From the NCBI GenBank assembly GCA_938018155.1, contig CALIIG010000196.1, positions 1 to 8,516 of the forward strand: DNA of 8,516 nucleotides, in the 5' to 3' direction. The DNA is from an uncultured Prevotella sp. (GTDB lineage Bacteria > Bacteroidota > Bacteroidia > Bacteroidales > Bacteroidaceae). Below, one piece after another: positions 1 to 7,355 of the stretch (position 1 is the stretch's first letter; each line of letters opens with the position of its first letter). The notes under the pieces are model-generated. The model was not told the origin of the DNA, ran no database searches, and saw only the letters and a program-made list of their open reading frames with translations. A program made the translations under genes and the position numbers.

Positions 1-1478
1 TTTATGAATTCAAACGATATGGTTCCGCTGTTTTCGGCAATGTTTTTCAGTGCCTTGTTCACCTTATGAAACGGTGAACCTGCTGCAATTACGGGGTTGG
101 TGCTGTTATACCAGAAAAAGTTCGGCAGCCCCTGTGCGTCATTAAGTGCAGTAATATTGTTTGGTCCGGCAAACAAATCGCCTTTTAAGCTGGCCCTATA
201 GCTGCTTCGATTGGCAGAAATATAGGATGAAAGAAGGGCTCCGTCGGCCGGAACCACTGCCATTCCGGGCTGTCCGGCTACGTTGTTCAGGTGGGTATCG
301 ATGTGGATTGAGCTCACATTCTTCTCGTTTACGTGATATACCAGCAGGCCGGTAGCGGGCATTTTCTCTCCCCATCCCGTGTGCTGGATATTCTCTAACA
401 GGAAGTATTCGTTCTCTTCTTCGGGGTTCGAAATCTTGAATGCCGAGCGCGACTCGCCTGCCGTACGACTTAAACTGTAGGTGTTATCGGAAGTAAGCTC
501 CTGAATATTCATGTCCCAGCCAAATAGATTCTTCTCCCATGCCGTGTAGGGTGCGGGGCAATAGCCGTTGAAAATATACTCGCCGCCATCCATTAAATCC
601 CAGGATTCCATTTCCTGATTGTCGACATAGGCCGACGATGCCGTGGGATAGTTGTCGGGGAAACCCATGGAATGGGACAGCTCGTGGCAGGTTACGCCTA
701 CGCCTGCAATCATCCAGTTTTTGTTTGTTTTGCTGACACGCAGCGGGGTAAGCTCCCCGGCCATACTGTACCAGCCTATATTCAGGCCCTTGAAAGTGCC
801 TGATGTGTGGTAGGTTTTGGCCCAGACGGAGGTTCCCTTGCCGCCAAAATTCTGCCCCGGGCCTGCATAAATAATGTAGATACAGTCGATATAGCCGTCG
901 TGATTCGAGTCGAAGACGCTGACATCGTTTACACTGTCTGTTACGAGTGCCATGGCATCGCGCACCAGTTGTGACGGATTCTCATCGTATCCATTGTCTT
1001 CGTCCGAGCCCCCGTAATAGGTCATGTTCTGCGGTAGCGTAACAGGACCGAATACATCAAATACGGGTTTGAACTTGCCGTTGCTTATATCGTTGAAATA
1101 TTTGCCCACGCTTCCGTGGTTTCTATAGTTGCCATTGCCGAGGTCTTGCTGCGCACCAGTGCTGTTAAAAAACTGATTGAATGCCTCTTTTGGCCTGTTT
1201 ACGGTTATGGCCGAATCGTTGAAGTTAACCAGAATGGTAAGGATGTGGGGAGCACCGTTGTGCGTAAGATAAGCGGGTGTGCGCGTTCCGATGCCCCTTG
1301 CTCTCATGTGGGCAGACTGTTCGTTGTGAACATGCCGGCGCGGCACGATGTCGTCGGCCTCGGGTGTGCCCCATACGGGCGGGTCAACTTCCTGTCCAAA
1401 TACGTTTATAACCTTGTTTTGTCCCCACGACGATAGTGTGAGGCTTAGTAAAAGAAACATGAAAAATTGTCGTTTCAT
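1..1478 (-). CDS. Secreted M6-family metalloprotease (3' end beyond window)
   Basis: Reading leftward from ATG 1478, the frame stays open for 492 residues to the window edge, so the C-terminus is missing. The N-terminus is a type I signal peptide: basic MKRQ, a hydrophobic run to about residue 17, and likely cleavage after SWG before Gln20. The protein should therefore be exported to the periplasm or outside. The zinc motif HELSHSMGFPD is at residues 265-275; by the metzincin-like pattern, H265, H269 and probably D275 bind zinc and E266 is the catalytic base. Downstream, WDLMDGG (293-299) and CPAPYTAWEK (307-316) match the conserved block of M6 (immune-inhibitor-A-like) domains. DSNHDGYID (190-198) looks like an EF-hand-type calcium loop. 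Substrate is unknown. Any C-terminal secretion domain, such as a type IX sorting domain, would lie outside the window. The gene starts 16 bases after the stop of the upstream EFR1-like gene, which suggests cotranscription. It seems more GC-rich than its neighbours. Confidence 0.9.
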   Translation of the reverse strand, partial: MKRQFFMFLLLSLTLSSWGQNKVINVFGQEVDPPVWGTPEADDIVPRRHVHNEQSAHMRARGIGTRTPAYLTHNGAPHILTILVNFNDSAITVNRPKEAFNQFFNSTGAQQDLGNGNYRNHGSVGKYFNDISNGKFKPVFDVFGPVTLPQNMTYYGGSDEDNGYDENPSQLVRDAMALVTDSVNDVSVFDSNHDGYIDCIYIIYAGPGQNFGGKGTSVWAKTYHTSGTFKGLNIGWYSMAGELTPLRVSKTNKNWMIAGVGVTCHELSHSMGFPDNYPTASSAYVDNQEMESWDLMDGGEYIFNGYCPAPYTAWEKNLFGWDMNIQELTSDNTYSLSRTAGESRSAFKISNPEEENEYFLLENIQHTGWGEKMPATGLLVYHVNEKNVSSIHIDTHLNNVAGQPGMAVVPADGALLSSYISANRSSYRASLKGDLFAGPNNITALNDAQGLPNFFWYNSTNPVIAAGSPFHKVNKALKNIAENSGTISFEFI

Positions 1479-1494
1479 ATCGTAAAATATTGAT

Positions 1495-2274
1495 TTATAA
1501 CTTGTTCTTTTTATAGAAATATTGTCCTTTCTTCTGTGTCTGACGCCCATATTCTATGGCGTGATGCGGGCAATGGTGGTAACAGCTGAAGCATGTTATG
1601 CAGCTGTTGTTATGTTTCCATACCGGCTCATAACCTAATCCGCCATTAATATCGTGCGTTGGGCATACGTCTGCACATATGCCACATTTTACACAACGGG
1701 CGCGATTAACATGAAATGGCTTGTCTGTAATAAGATAATTTGAAAAGAAACGACCTATAATTCTTGAATTTATCCGGGGCCATCGTCCTTTATGGAGACA
1801 GGAAGTACTGTTCTGCCGCTTCTCTATCGCACCAATATATCTTTGTAAGTCTTGCGCGGCCTGCTGCTTTTTGGCCCGTTCATTCTCCTTTTTATCAACG
1901 TCCATGAAGGGCAATCCTACATACGACTCGGGCATAATCAGCGAGAAAGCCGCATTCAAATGCAAACCAACGTGATGTAAATCTTGTTTTAAATAGTCGA
2001 CAGTTTCACCAATTGTATCGCCGGCTGTGCAAACGGCATACACATATTCGGGCGCGGTTTCAACCACAAGATGCTGTATAAACTGCCGGACAATGACAGG
2101 CGGACGCCATCCGTGCACAGGAAAGCAGAAGCCGACAGCCTCATGAGGGGCTGACTTAATCATGAAATTATCGTTGATATAGTCGGGAATGAAGACAAGA
2201 CTATCGTTGAGCGTCTGTGCAATTGTTTCGGCTGCCCATGCCGTATTGCCCGTACCCGAGAAGTAAAATATCAT
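1495..2274 (-). CDS. EFR1-family ferredoxin-flavodoxin protein
   Basis: This 259-residue protein joins a flavodoxin-like N-terminal domain to a C-terminal bacterial ferredoxin domain, the arrangement annotated as EFR1 family. The first strand runs directly into SGTGNT (6-11), the phosphate-binding loop for FMN. Two CxxCxxCxxxC sets follow: C194, C197, C200 and C204, then C225, C228, C231 and C235, enough for two [4Fe-4S] clusters. A charged linker at about 126-155 separates the domains. There is no signal peptide or membrane segment, so it should be cytoplasmic. The role inferred from the family is electron transfer between low-potential iron-sulfur donors and a flavin; the partner is not known and nothing in the neighbourhood names one. 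ATG 2274 is supported because the flavodoxin strand starts at residue 2. The gene lies 78 bases after the membrane protein and 16 bases before the M6 protease on the same strand, with no TAnnTTTG box directly in front, so it is probably read as part of an operon. Confidence 0.9.
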   Translation of the reverse strand: MIFYFSGTGNTAWAAETIAQTLNDSLVFIPDYINDNFMIKSAPHEAVGFCFPVHGWRPPVIVRQFIQHLVVETAPEYVYAVCTAGDTIGETVDYLKQDLHHVGLHLNAAFSLIMPESYVGLPFMDVDKKENERAKKQQAAQDLQRYIGAIEKRQNSTSCLHKGRWPRINSRIIGRFFSNYLITDKPFHVNRARCVKCGICADVCPTHDINGGLGYEPVWKHNNSCITCFSCYHHCPHHAIEYGRQTQKKGQYFYKKNKL

Positions 2275-2352
2275 GTTTTGGAAACTCTTTAACTACGTAA
2301 GGAAGAGGCTTTGTGATTCTCTCTCTGCTTAACTGTTCGGTTATGCTTTATA
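2275..2352 (-). other. 78-base gap between membrane-protein and EFR1-like genes
   Basis: I see no TAnnTTTG box, strong hairpin or small gene here. A purine-rich AAAGAG lies about a dozen bases before the EFR1-like ATG. The gap is compatible with readthrough from the membrane-protein gene, but it is the widest break in the leftward block and a non-consensus promoter cannot be excluded. Confidence 0.5.
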
Positions 2353-3279
2353 TTATGCAATGGGTTTGTCGTATGTTGCAGAGGTTTCCTTCTGCCTTAT
2401 ACGGGCTTCTATACTGCCGAAGGCATAATAAAATACGAAACCAGCCCATGTAATTGCATAAACAATGATGAACTGAACCATGATGTGTGTACCGATAAAT
2501 ATGGCCGGGAAAAGTGCAGGCAACGTGTCAGCATCGCCTATAAACATGCCCGTTTTATTTAAAAACAATGATATGATCAGTATGATGACAGGCAGATAAC
2601 ATACTGTCATGATGATCATTTCGATCATGCCTGTTAGTAATGCAAGCATAAACAGGCGGTTCCAGTGTTTCCAGCCTACAATATATTGGCGCGTAAATGT
2701 TTTCGATAATGTTTGTTTGTCATCTATAAGGTATTTAAATGTAGAGTAGAGCAGGGGTATTAGAATAACAACAAACAGTATGAAGCATGCTGAAGTAGAT
2801 AATAAAGCTGTATTGAACGGGCTTGCTACTGCATCTTGTCCGGCAGGAATTACACCGTGAGAAGCAGGTGACGGGAGTTGTAACGCAATGAAAACAGCAC
2901 CGGGAATAAGGGTGAGCAGGAAGCCAATCACAAATAATACAGACTTGATTTTGGCTTCGCGCAAAATGCTATATTTTATGCTTTGTGCTGTAATTAGTGA
3001 TAAAACGGTGCCGAAATGCCATATCAAAGCGGCTAAAGAACATAGAAAAGCCAGGATGATAACTATTGCTTTCGTAACAGAAAAGGATGGAACGGGAGAG
3101 AGAAGCAGGTCTGTTCCTGAAGAAAACATAACGTAGCAGAGAACGGAAGTAACAATACTGAAAAGCAGTGCAGGCAGCCATGTTCGTTTTAAAAGGGTTG
3201 CAATGTTTGAGGAGAAAAGCTCAAAGCCGGCCTTTATACAGCTTGCCAACCCTCTGATTTGATAAAGATCTGATTCCAT
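2353..3279 (-). CDS. Multi-pass inner-membrane protein of unknown function
   Basis: I do not recognise the family. The protein has 308 residues from ATG 3279. The frame extends five codons further to a TTG at 3294, but the ATG is the more likely start. About six or seven hydrophobic segments are visible, near residues 34-54, 70-97, 112-134, 158-182, 207-241 (long enough for two passes) and 256-287. There is no cleavable signal peptide. The first 33 residues look amphipathic and cytoplasmic, and the tail after residue 290 is short and charged. A loop at about 135-157 is rich in Pro, Ala and Ser. No catalytic motif, transporter signature or metal-binding cluster stands out. The gene begins 40 bases after the stop of the SpoU-type methyltransferase gene on the same strand, which suggests cotranscription. 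That does not give it a function. Confidence 0.78.
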   Translation of the reverse strand: MESDLYQIRGLASCIKAGFELFSSNIATLLKRTWLPALLFSIVTSVLCYVMFSSGTDLLLSPVPSFSVTKAIVIILAFLCSLAALIWHFGTVLSLITAQSIKYSILREAKIKSVLFVIGFLLTLIPGAVFIALQLPSPASHGVIPAGQDAVASPFNTALLSTSACFILFVVILIPLLYSTFKYLIDDKQTLSKTFTRQYIVGWKHWNRLFMLALLTGMIEMIIMTVCYLPVIILIISLFLNKTGMFIGDADTLPALFPAIFIGTHIMVQFIIVYAITWAGFVFYYAFGSIEARIRQKETSATYDKPIA

Positions 3280-3319
3280 ATTTTCAACAAACAATGTATT
3301 GATTCGATTAATTTATAAC

Positions 3320-4120
3320 TTAACCCTGTTGGTTAGGATTTGACAACTGGCGACGAAACTCGGCACAGGTAACCGCAGTTGCGATGGCAACATTGAGGCT
3401 TTCGGCCGTCTTTCGGCCTTGCGGAAAGTTGGGTATCAACAGTTTGTGGTTTACTTTTGGTCGTATTTCCTGTGAAATACCGTTCCCCTCGTTGCCCATT
3501 ATAATTAGTCCGTTCTCGGTTAACGACTGTTGATAAATATCCATTCCATCGAGCAATGTACCGTAAACGGGGTAATTTTCGGGCAGATGATTCAGGAGAG
3601 CAGCCAGGTTTACATAATGAATTTTTACCCGATTGATGCTTCCCATGGTAGCTTGTATGGCTTTTGGGCTGTAGGCATCGGTAGTTTCGTGCGAACAAAA
3701 CAGGTGTTTTATACCGAACCAATCGGCTATTCGGATGATGGTTCCTAAGTTACCGGGGTCCTGTATGCCGTCAAGAGCAATACAAAGCTGATGTTTTATG
3801 ATATTGGCAACATCGTTATACAGGAGAGTTTCTTCTTCTTTTTCAGGCAGAGGAAATACGGCAAGTACCATCTGTGGGTGCTGAACGAACGAGGCTTTTG
3901 TAAGTTCTTCGTCGGTCACTTCGACAATTTCTGTGTCTGAATTAAGTTTTTCGTGATTGGCTTTAAGCCATTCGGACGTGGCAATAATTATGCGAGGCCG
4001 GACGCCTTCCATAATATCGTTCACGGTTTTAGGCCCTTCAGCAACAAAAACATGCTCCTGAAGGCGGTGCTTCTTTTGTGTAAGCGAATGAACATATTTT
4101 AGTTTTGCCTTACTAATCAT
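3320..4120 (-). CDS. SpoU/TrmH-family RNA 2'-O-methyltransferase
   Basis: The 266-residue protein should transfer a methyl group from S-adenosylmethionine to a ribose 2'-hydroxyl in rRNA or tRNA. The N-terminal 95 or so residues resemble the L30e-like substrate-binding domain, with FVAEGPKTV at 25-33. The SPOUT catalytic domain follows with all three motifs: DPGNLGTIIRIADWFG (121-136, with N124 and R130), IIMGNEGNGI (206-215, with E211) and the cofactor-knot motif around 228-246 ending in ESLNVAIA. The exact target nucleotide cannot be read from the sequence; it could be the 23S rRNA type or a tRNA type. Start choice: the frame extends upstream to 4213, but MISKAKLKY at 4120 fits the usual family N-terminus, and the promoter box ends only four bases before this ATG. 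The gene is divergent from the TamL-like gene and heads a possible leftward operon. Confidence 0.93.
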   Translation of the reverse strand: MISKAKLKYVHSLTQKKHRLQEHVFVAEGPKTVNDIMEGVRPRIIIATSEWLKANHEKLNSDTEIVEVTDEELTKASFVQHPQMVLAVFPLPEKEEETLLYNDVANIIKHQLCIALDGIQDPGNLGTIIRIADWFGIKHLFCSHETTDAYSPKAIQATMGSINRVKIHYVNLAALLNHLPENYPVYGTLLDGMDIYQQSLTENGLIIMGNEGNGISQEIRPKVNHKLLIPNFPQGRKTAESLNVAIATAVTCAEFRRQLSNPNQQG

Positions 4121-4124
4121 ATTG

Positions 4125-4132
4125 CAAAGATA
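4125..4132 (-). promoter_or_regulatory. Bacteroidota -7 promoter box for the SpoU-type gene
   Basis: On the minus strand this reads TATCTTTG, a full match to the Bacteroidota -7 consensus TAnnTTTG. Only CAAT separates it from the ATG at 4120. Transcription normally begins a few bases after the box, so the transcript would start at or within a base or two of the ATG and have essentially no leader. The -33 element is weak: a GTG about 19 bases upstream instead of TTG. Confidence 0.68.
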
Positions 4133-4197
4133 TATATTAAACTCCGATAAACACGAAAATTCTGCGTTAATCTGTTCAATCTGTGGCCAAAAACCAT

Positions 4198-4205
4198 TAT
4201 CTTTG
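4198..4205 (+). promoter_or_regulatory. Bacteroidota -7 promoter box for the TamL-like gene
   Basis: TATCTTTG matches TAnnTTTG exactly. A near-consensus -33 element, TTC, lies at 4175-4177, 20 bases upstream. Transcription would begin near 4210, giving a leader of about 18 bases before TTG 4228. It also places the in-frame GTG at 4183 upstream of the transcript. The box is back to back with the identical minus-strand box at 4125-4132. Confidence 0.68.
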
Positions 4206-4227
4206 CCCGCCAAAAAGGTTAGGTAAT

Positions 4228-6462
4228 TTGAAAATTAAATATATTCTTTTTCTTACATCTTTTGTTTGTTTCCTGTTTGGTTGTAACAGCACTAAGTTCG
4301 TACCCGATTCGCATTATCTCTTGGAAAGCGTAAAAATAAAATCGGAAGATAAGGCAATTGATGTATCAACACTGGAGCCTTATATCCGTCAGAAAGCAAA
4401 CTCCAAATGGTTTTCGTTGTTCAAAATACCTATGAAAACCTATGCTTTGTCGGGTTCAGACAGTACGAAATGGATAAACAGAACCTTACGCAGAATAGGA
4501 GAGAAGCCTGTTATATTTGATAGTGTGCAGGCCCAACTGTCGATAATCAGCCTGCGTCAGGCATTGCAGAATCAGGGATATTTGCATGCTGACGTTAAGT
4601 TAAATACAAAAAGGGAGAGAAAAAAAATAGCAGTAGTTTATACATTATACCCCGGAGATGCTTATTTTATTAAAAGCATTAAGTATGATATTCAGGATTC
4701 GGTGATACGAAATGTATTGTACAACTACTCCAAAACAGTTACAAAACCGAAAGACAAGGCCATTGAAGGGTTGAAAGCTGGAGATAAAATGACGGTCTCC
4801 CTGCTTGATGAGCAACGCAAGCGCATTACCGACGTGTTGTTAGATTCGGGTTATTATCGTTTCCATAAAGACTTTATCCAATACTCTGCCGATTCATCCT
4901 ATAACGATAAAGGAGTTAATCTGGTCATGCACCTGTTGAAATACAGGGCAAACGACAATGCACCCGTTACACTTCATCCCCGATATACGGTTCGGAGCAT
5001 TAGCTATTCGGGCGATGCCGATAGCGACGGGCGGTTTAAACTGCGGCGTAGTGTGTTGGAGAAAAGTACGGCAATACAAAGCGGAAGCTATTTTAACTCG
5101 TCCCAATTACAACGTACTTACAACAACTTTGCGAAAATGCAAGCTGTGAAGTATACCAATATCAGCTTTCGTGAAGCCCCTGATACAACGCTCTTAGACT
5201 GTGATATCCAGCTAAGTACCAACAAACCCTCTACCATTTCATTCCAGCCTGAAGGTACAAATACGGCAGGCGACCTGGGAGCTGCCGCCTCTTTGACCTA
5301 TGAAAACAGAAATCTTTTTCATGGGTCGGAGCTGTTTAGTGTTGAACTTAGGGGTGCATTCGAAGCCATTACAGGCTTGGAAGGCTATAAAGATAAAGAC
5401 TTTGAGGAGTATAGTGTGGAAAGCAAGTTACAGTTTCCACGATTTATTGCACCGTTCTTATCGGAATCATTCCGGCGGAAAAGCAATGCCTCGTCAGAGC
5501 TTTCCCTGTCATGGGATTTACAAAACAGGCCGGAATTTCACCGTCGTGTTTTCTCAACGGCATGGCGTTATCGATGGGCAGAGCCGAAACATCACATGAG
5601 TTACCGGTTGGATTTGCTCGATTTGAATTATGTTTATATGCCCTGGATAAGTGCGACTTTTAAACATGACTACTTGGATAATGCCAGCAACCGTAATGCA
5701 ATTCTTCGTTACAATTACGAGGATTTGTTTATTATTAAGTTGGGATTTGGCGTAACATATAACGATGCAGCAGATGCTTTCAGGGCGAATATTGAAACGG
5801 CAGGTAATCTTTTGAACGGAATTGCATCGGCAACGCACTTTAAAAAGGACCGTAACGGGCAATATACCTTATTTAATATAGCCTATGCACAGTATGCAAA
5901 ATTCGATTTTGACTACACCCATATATTTCAATTCGACCGCCATAACACACTTGTGCTCCATGGAGACCTGGGCATTGCCTGGCCCTATGGGAACAGTAAG
6001 GTACTGCCTTTCGAAAAAAGGTACTTCTCAGGAGGGGCCAATAGTGTAAGGGGATGGGGCGTAAGACGGCTCGGTCCGGGCAAATTCAGGGGCACTGACG
6101 GACGTATCGACTTCATCAACCAGACGGGAGACATGAAGCTCGACTTCAATGCCGAGTATAGAACATTCTTGTTTTGGAAGCTGAATGCAGCAGCATTTAT
6201 AGACGCCGGCAACATCTGGACGCTTCGTGAATACACAAATCAGCCCGGGGGTCAGTTTAAATTCAGCGAGTTTTATAAGCAGATTGCTGTTGCCTATGGT
6301 CTGGGATTCCGATTGAATTTTGGCTATTTTATTCTCCGATTCGACATGGGCATGAAGGCAATAAACCCTGCTTATGACGACAACAGAAGGCATTTCCCCA
6401 TTATCCACCCCAATCTTTCACGCGATTTTGCCTTCCATTTTGCAGTGGGAATGCCGTTTTAA
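4228..6462 (+). CDS. TamL-like outer-membrane lipoprotein (BamA/TamA, Omp85 family)
   Basis: From TTG 4228 the protein has 744 residues. Residues 1-19 form a lipoprotein signal ending in FLFGC, so Cys19 would be lipidated. The following STKFVPDSHYLL is typical of the lipid-anchored TamA variant (TamL) of Bacteroidota. About 30-330 should hold several POTRA domains; the turns NQGYLHADV (near 115) and DSGYYRF (near 206) fit that repeat pattern. About 335-744 is the Omp85 barrel: alternating strands, the loop-6 signature GGANSVRGW (602-610, with R608 and G609), and a C-terminal Phe like an outer-membrane beta-signal. The inferred role is insertion or assembly of outer-membrane components, by family knowledge together with a TamB partner, which is not in this window. 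TTG is preferred over the longer GTG at 4183 because the promoter box lies between them and because TTG gives a clean signal peptide. The stop overlaps that of the convergent hydrolase gene. Confidence 0.92.
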   Translation: MKIKYILFLTSFVCFLFGCNSTKFVPDSHYLLESVKIKSEDKAIDVSTLEPYIRQKANSKWFSLFKIPMKTYALSGSDSTKWINRTLRRIGEKPVIFDSVQAQLSIISLRQALQNQGYLHADVKLNTKRERKKIAVVYTLYPGDAYFIKSIKYDIQDSVIRNVLYNYSKTVTKPKDKAIEGLKAGDKMTVSLLDEQRKRITDVLLDSGYYRFHKDFIQYSADSSYNDKGVNLVMHLLKYRANDNAPVTLHPRYTVRSISYSGDADSDGRFKLRRSVLEKSTAIQSGSYFNSSQLQRTYNNFAKMQAVKYTNISFREAPDTTLLDCDIQLSTNKPSTISFQPEGTNTAGDLGAAASLTYENRNLFHGSELFSVELRGAFEAITGLEGYKDKDFEEYSVESKLQFPRFIAPFLSESFRRKSNASSELSLSWDLQNRPEFHRRVFSTAWRYRWAEPKHHMSYRLDLLDLNYVYMPWISATFKHDYLDNASNRNAILRYNYEDLFIIKLGFGVTYNDAADAFRANIETAGNLLNGIASATHFKKDRNGQYTLFNIAYAQYAKFDFDYTHIFQFDRHNTLVLHGDLGIAWPYGNSKVLPFEKRYFSGGANSVRGWGVRRLGPGKFRGTDGRIDFINQTGDMKLDFNAEYRTFLFWKLNAAAFIDAGNIWTLREYTNQPGGQFKFSEFYKQIAVAYGLGFRLNFGYFILRFDMGMKAINPAYDDNRRHFPIIHPNLSRDFAFHFAVGMPF
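6459..6462. other. Overlapping TAA stop codons of two convergent genes
   Basis: The palindrome TTAA contains the TAA stop of the TamL-like gene (6460-6462, plus) and the TAA stop of the hydrolase gene (6459-6461, minus). There is no intergenic space and no hairpin terminator at the junction, so each transcript must end inside the other gene. Confidence 0.9.
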
Positions 6463-7277
6463 AGCACTAAATCAAATATTTCAGAAGGGGTTTTACGCTT
6501 TAAAACATCCAGCTTAAAGTTGGCTTTGCTGTCGTTTCCCACAACAATTCCATGCCTTTGCAGTATTTGTTTTACCGTCATTTCGGCCAAATCGGGGTGG
6601 TTATTCTCGTCACTCAAGTGACATAACCAGGCATGTTTCAGCCGCGGAGTGGCGTATTGGGCAATGGCTTCTCCGCATTCGGCATTGCTTTGATGCCCTA
6701 ACGGGCTTAAGATTCTGTTTTTGAGATGTTGGGGATATGGTCCATTATCAAGCATTTCACGCTCGTAATCGGCTTCGATAACAAGGTAATTGGCCAGGCC
6801 TATGTACTCTTTCATCTCGTCTGTAAGGTGTCCGATATCGGTCATCAGGACGAAAGTAATATCATCATGCTCAATGCAGTATCCCACATTATCGCTGCTG
6901 TCGTGTGGAACACTGAAAGGAGTAATCTTAAACGAGCCAATATAAAAAGGTGCACCCTTGTCTATTATTCGTATGTTTTCAACGGGAATTTTCGTCCGTA
7001 CGCTCCAGTTCTGTCCGATTCCTGATTGTACTTTCTTTGTCATATAAACAGGAATATCGTAGTCTTTGCTCAGATTCCCTACCGATCTTACATGGTCTGC
7101 ATGGTCGTGTGTGATTAAAATATTCTGCACATCCTGCAGATTCATGCCATAATTCTTAAAATGTCGTTTAAGCACACGAACACCAACTCCTGAGTCGATA
7201 AGAATATTTTCAGTCTCTGTAAAGAGCAGACTACAGTTGCCGCTGCTGCCACTTCCAAATGAAACGAAATGAAGCAT
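6459..7277 (-). CDS. YycJ/WalJ-like metallo-beta-lactamase-fold hydrolase
   Basis: This is a 272-residue cytoplasmic protein without a signal peptide. It begins with FVSFGSGSSGN (4-14), the opening strand and loop typical of the YycJ/WalJ branch of the metallo-beta-lactamase fold (PhnP-like group). The metal motif HDHADH is at 57-62, giving H57, H59, D61 and H62. Further candidate ligands are H125 in VPHDSSD, D147 in MTDIGH and H220 in LCHLSDENNH; H195 in GHQSN is also conserved-looking. A two-metal phosphodiesterase or exonuclease-like activity is plausible from family knowledge, but the substrate is not readable here. In Firmicutes the homologue sits with the WalKR two-component genes, and no such genes are present here. 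ATG 7277 is chosen over a TTG at 7307 because the promoter box at 7295-7302 would put the TTG upstream of the transcript and the family N-terminus begins at this Met. Confidence 0.92.
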   Translation of the reverse strand: MLHFVSFGSGSSGNCSLLFTETENILIDSGVGVRVLKRHFKNYGMNLQDVQNILITHDHADHVRSVGNLSKDYDIPVYMTKKVQSGIGQNWSVRTKIPVENIRIIDKGAPFYIGSFKITPFSVPHDSSDNVGYCIEHDDITFVLMTDIGHLTDEMKEYIGLANYLVIEADYEREMLDNGPYPQHLKNRILSPLGHQSNAECGEAIAQYATPRLKHAWLCHLSDENNHPDLAEMTVKQILQRHGIVVGNDSKANFKLDVLKRKTPSEIFDLVL

Positions 7278-7294
7278 ACTTGTTTTCTTTTCTA

Positions 7295-7302
7295 CAAAGT
7301 TA
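7295..7302 (-). promoter_or_regulatory. Bacteroidota -7 promoter box for the hydrolase gene
   Basis: The minus strand reads TAACTTTG, a full match to TAnnTTTG. The box ends 17 bases before ATG 7277, predicting a leader of about 13 bases. The -33 element is poor, a TTC about 19 bases upstream. Confidence 0.6.
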
Positions 7303-7347
7303 GACAAAACAATTTATATTAGAACCCGCTATAAGTGCAAAAATGTT

Positions 7348-7355
7348 TAACTTTG
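7348..7355 (+). promoter_or_regulatory. Bacteroidota -7 promoter box for the small lipoprotein gene
   Basis: TAACTTTG matches TAnnTTTG exactly and lies 19 bases before ATG 7375. Transcription would start near 7360, leaving a leader of about 15 bases that contains a purine-rich stretch (GGAAAGAGG) which could aid ribosome binding. I see no good -33 TTG. The box faces away from the one at 7295-7302. Confidence 0.62.

Noticed and set aside
1116..1436. Plus-strand open frame of 106 codons
   Set aside because: It is antisense to the N-terminal part of the M6 protease, whose signal peptide and domain are clear; the translated product resembles nothing.
1..1478. Suspected frameshift or pseudogene, since no complete gene closes in this region
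   Set aside because: Reading the minus strand codon by codon from ATG 1478 shows one unbroken frame to the edge; the gene is simply cut by the window.
2280..2350. A possible terminator hairpin between GAGAG and CTCTT in the gap before the EFR1-like gene
   Set aside because: The stem is only about five pairs, includes a G-T pair and has no T-run after it, so it is too weak to call.
2888..3136. Plus-strand and alternate minus-strand open frames inside the membrane-protein gene
   Set aside because: They overlap a long hydrophobic protein with regular transmembrane spacing and show no domain or start signals of their own.
4121..4213. Longer N-terminus for the SpoU-type methyltransferase (start at 4213)
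   Set aside because: The extension crosses its own promoter box and the divergent promoter region and does not resemble the family's N-terminus.
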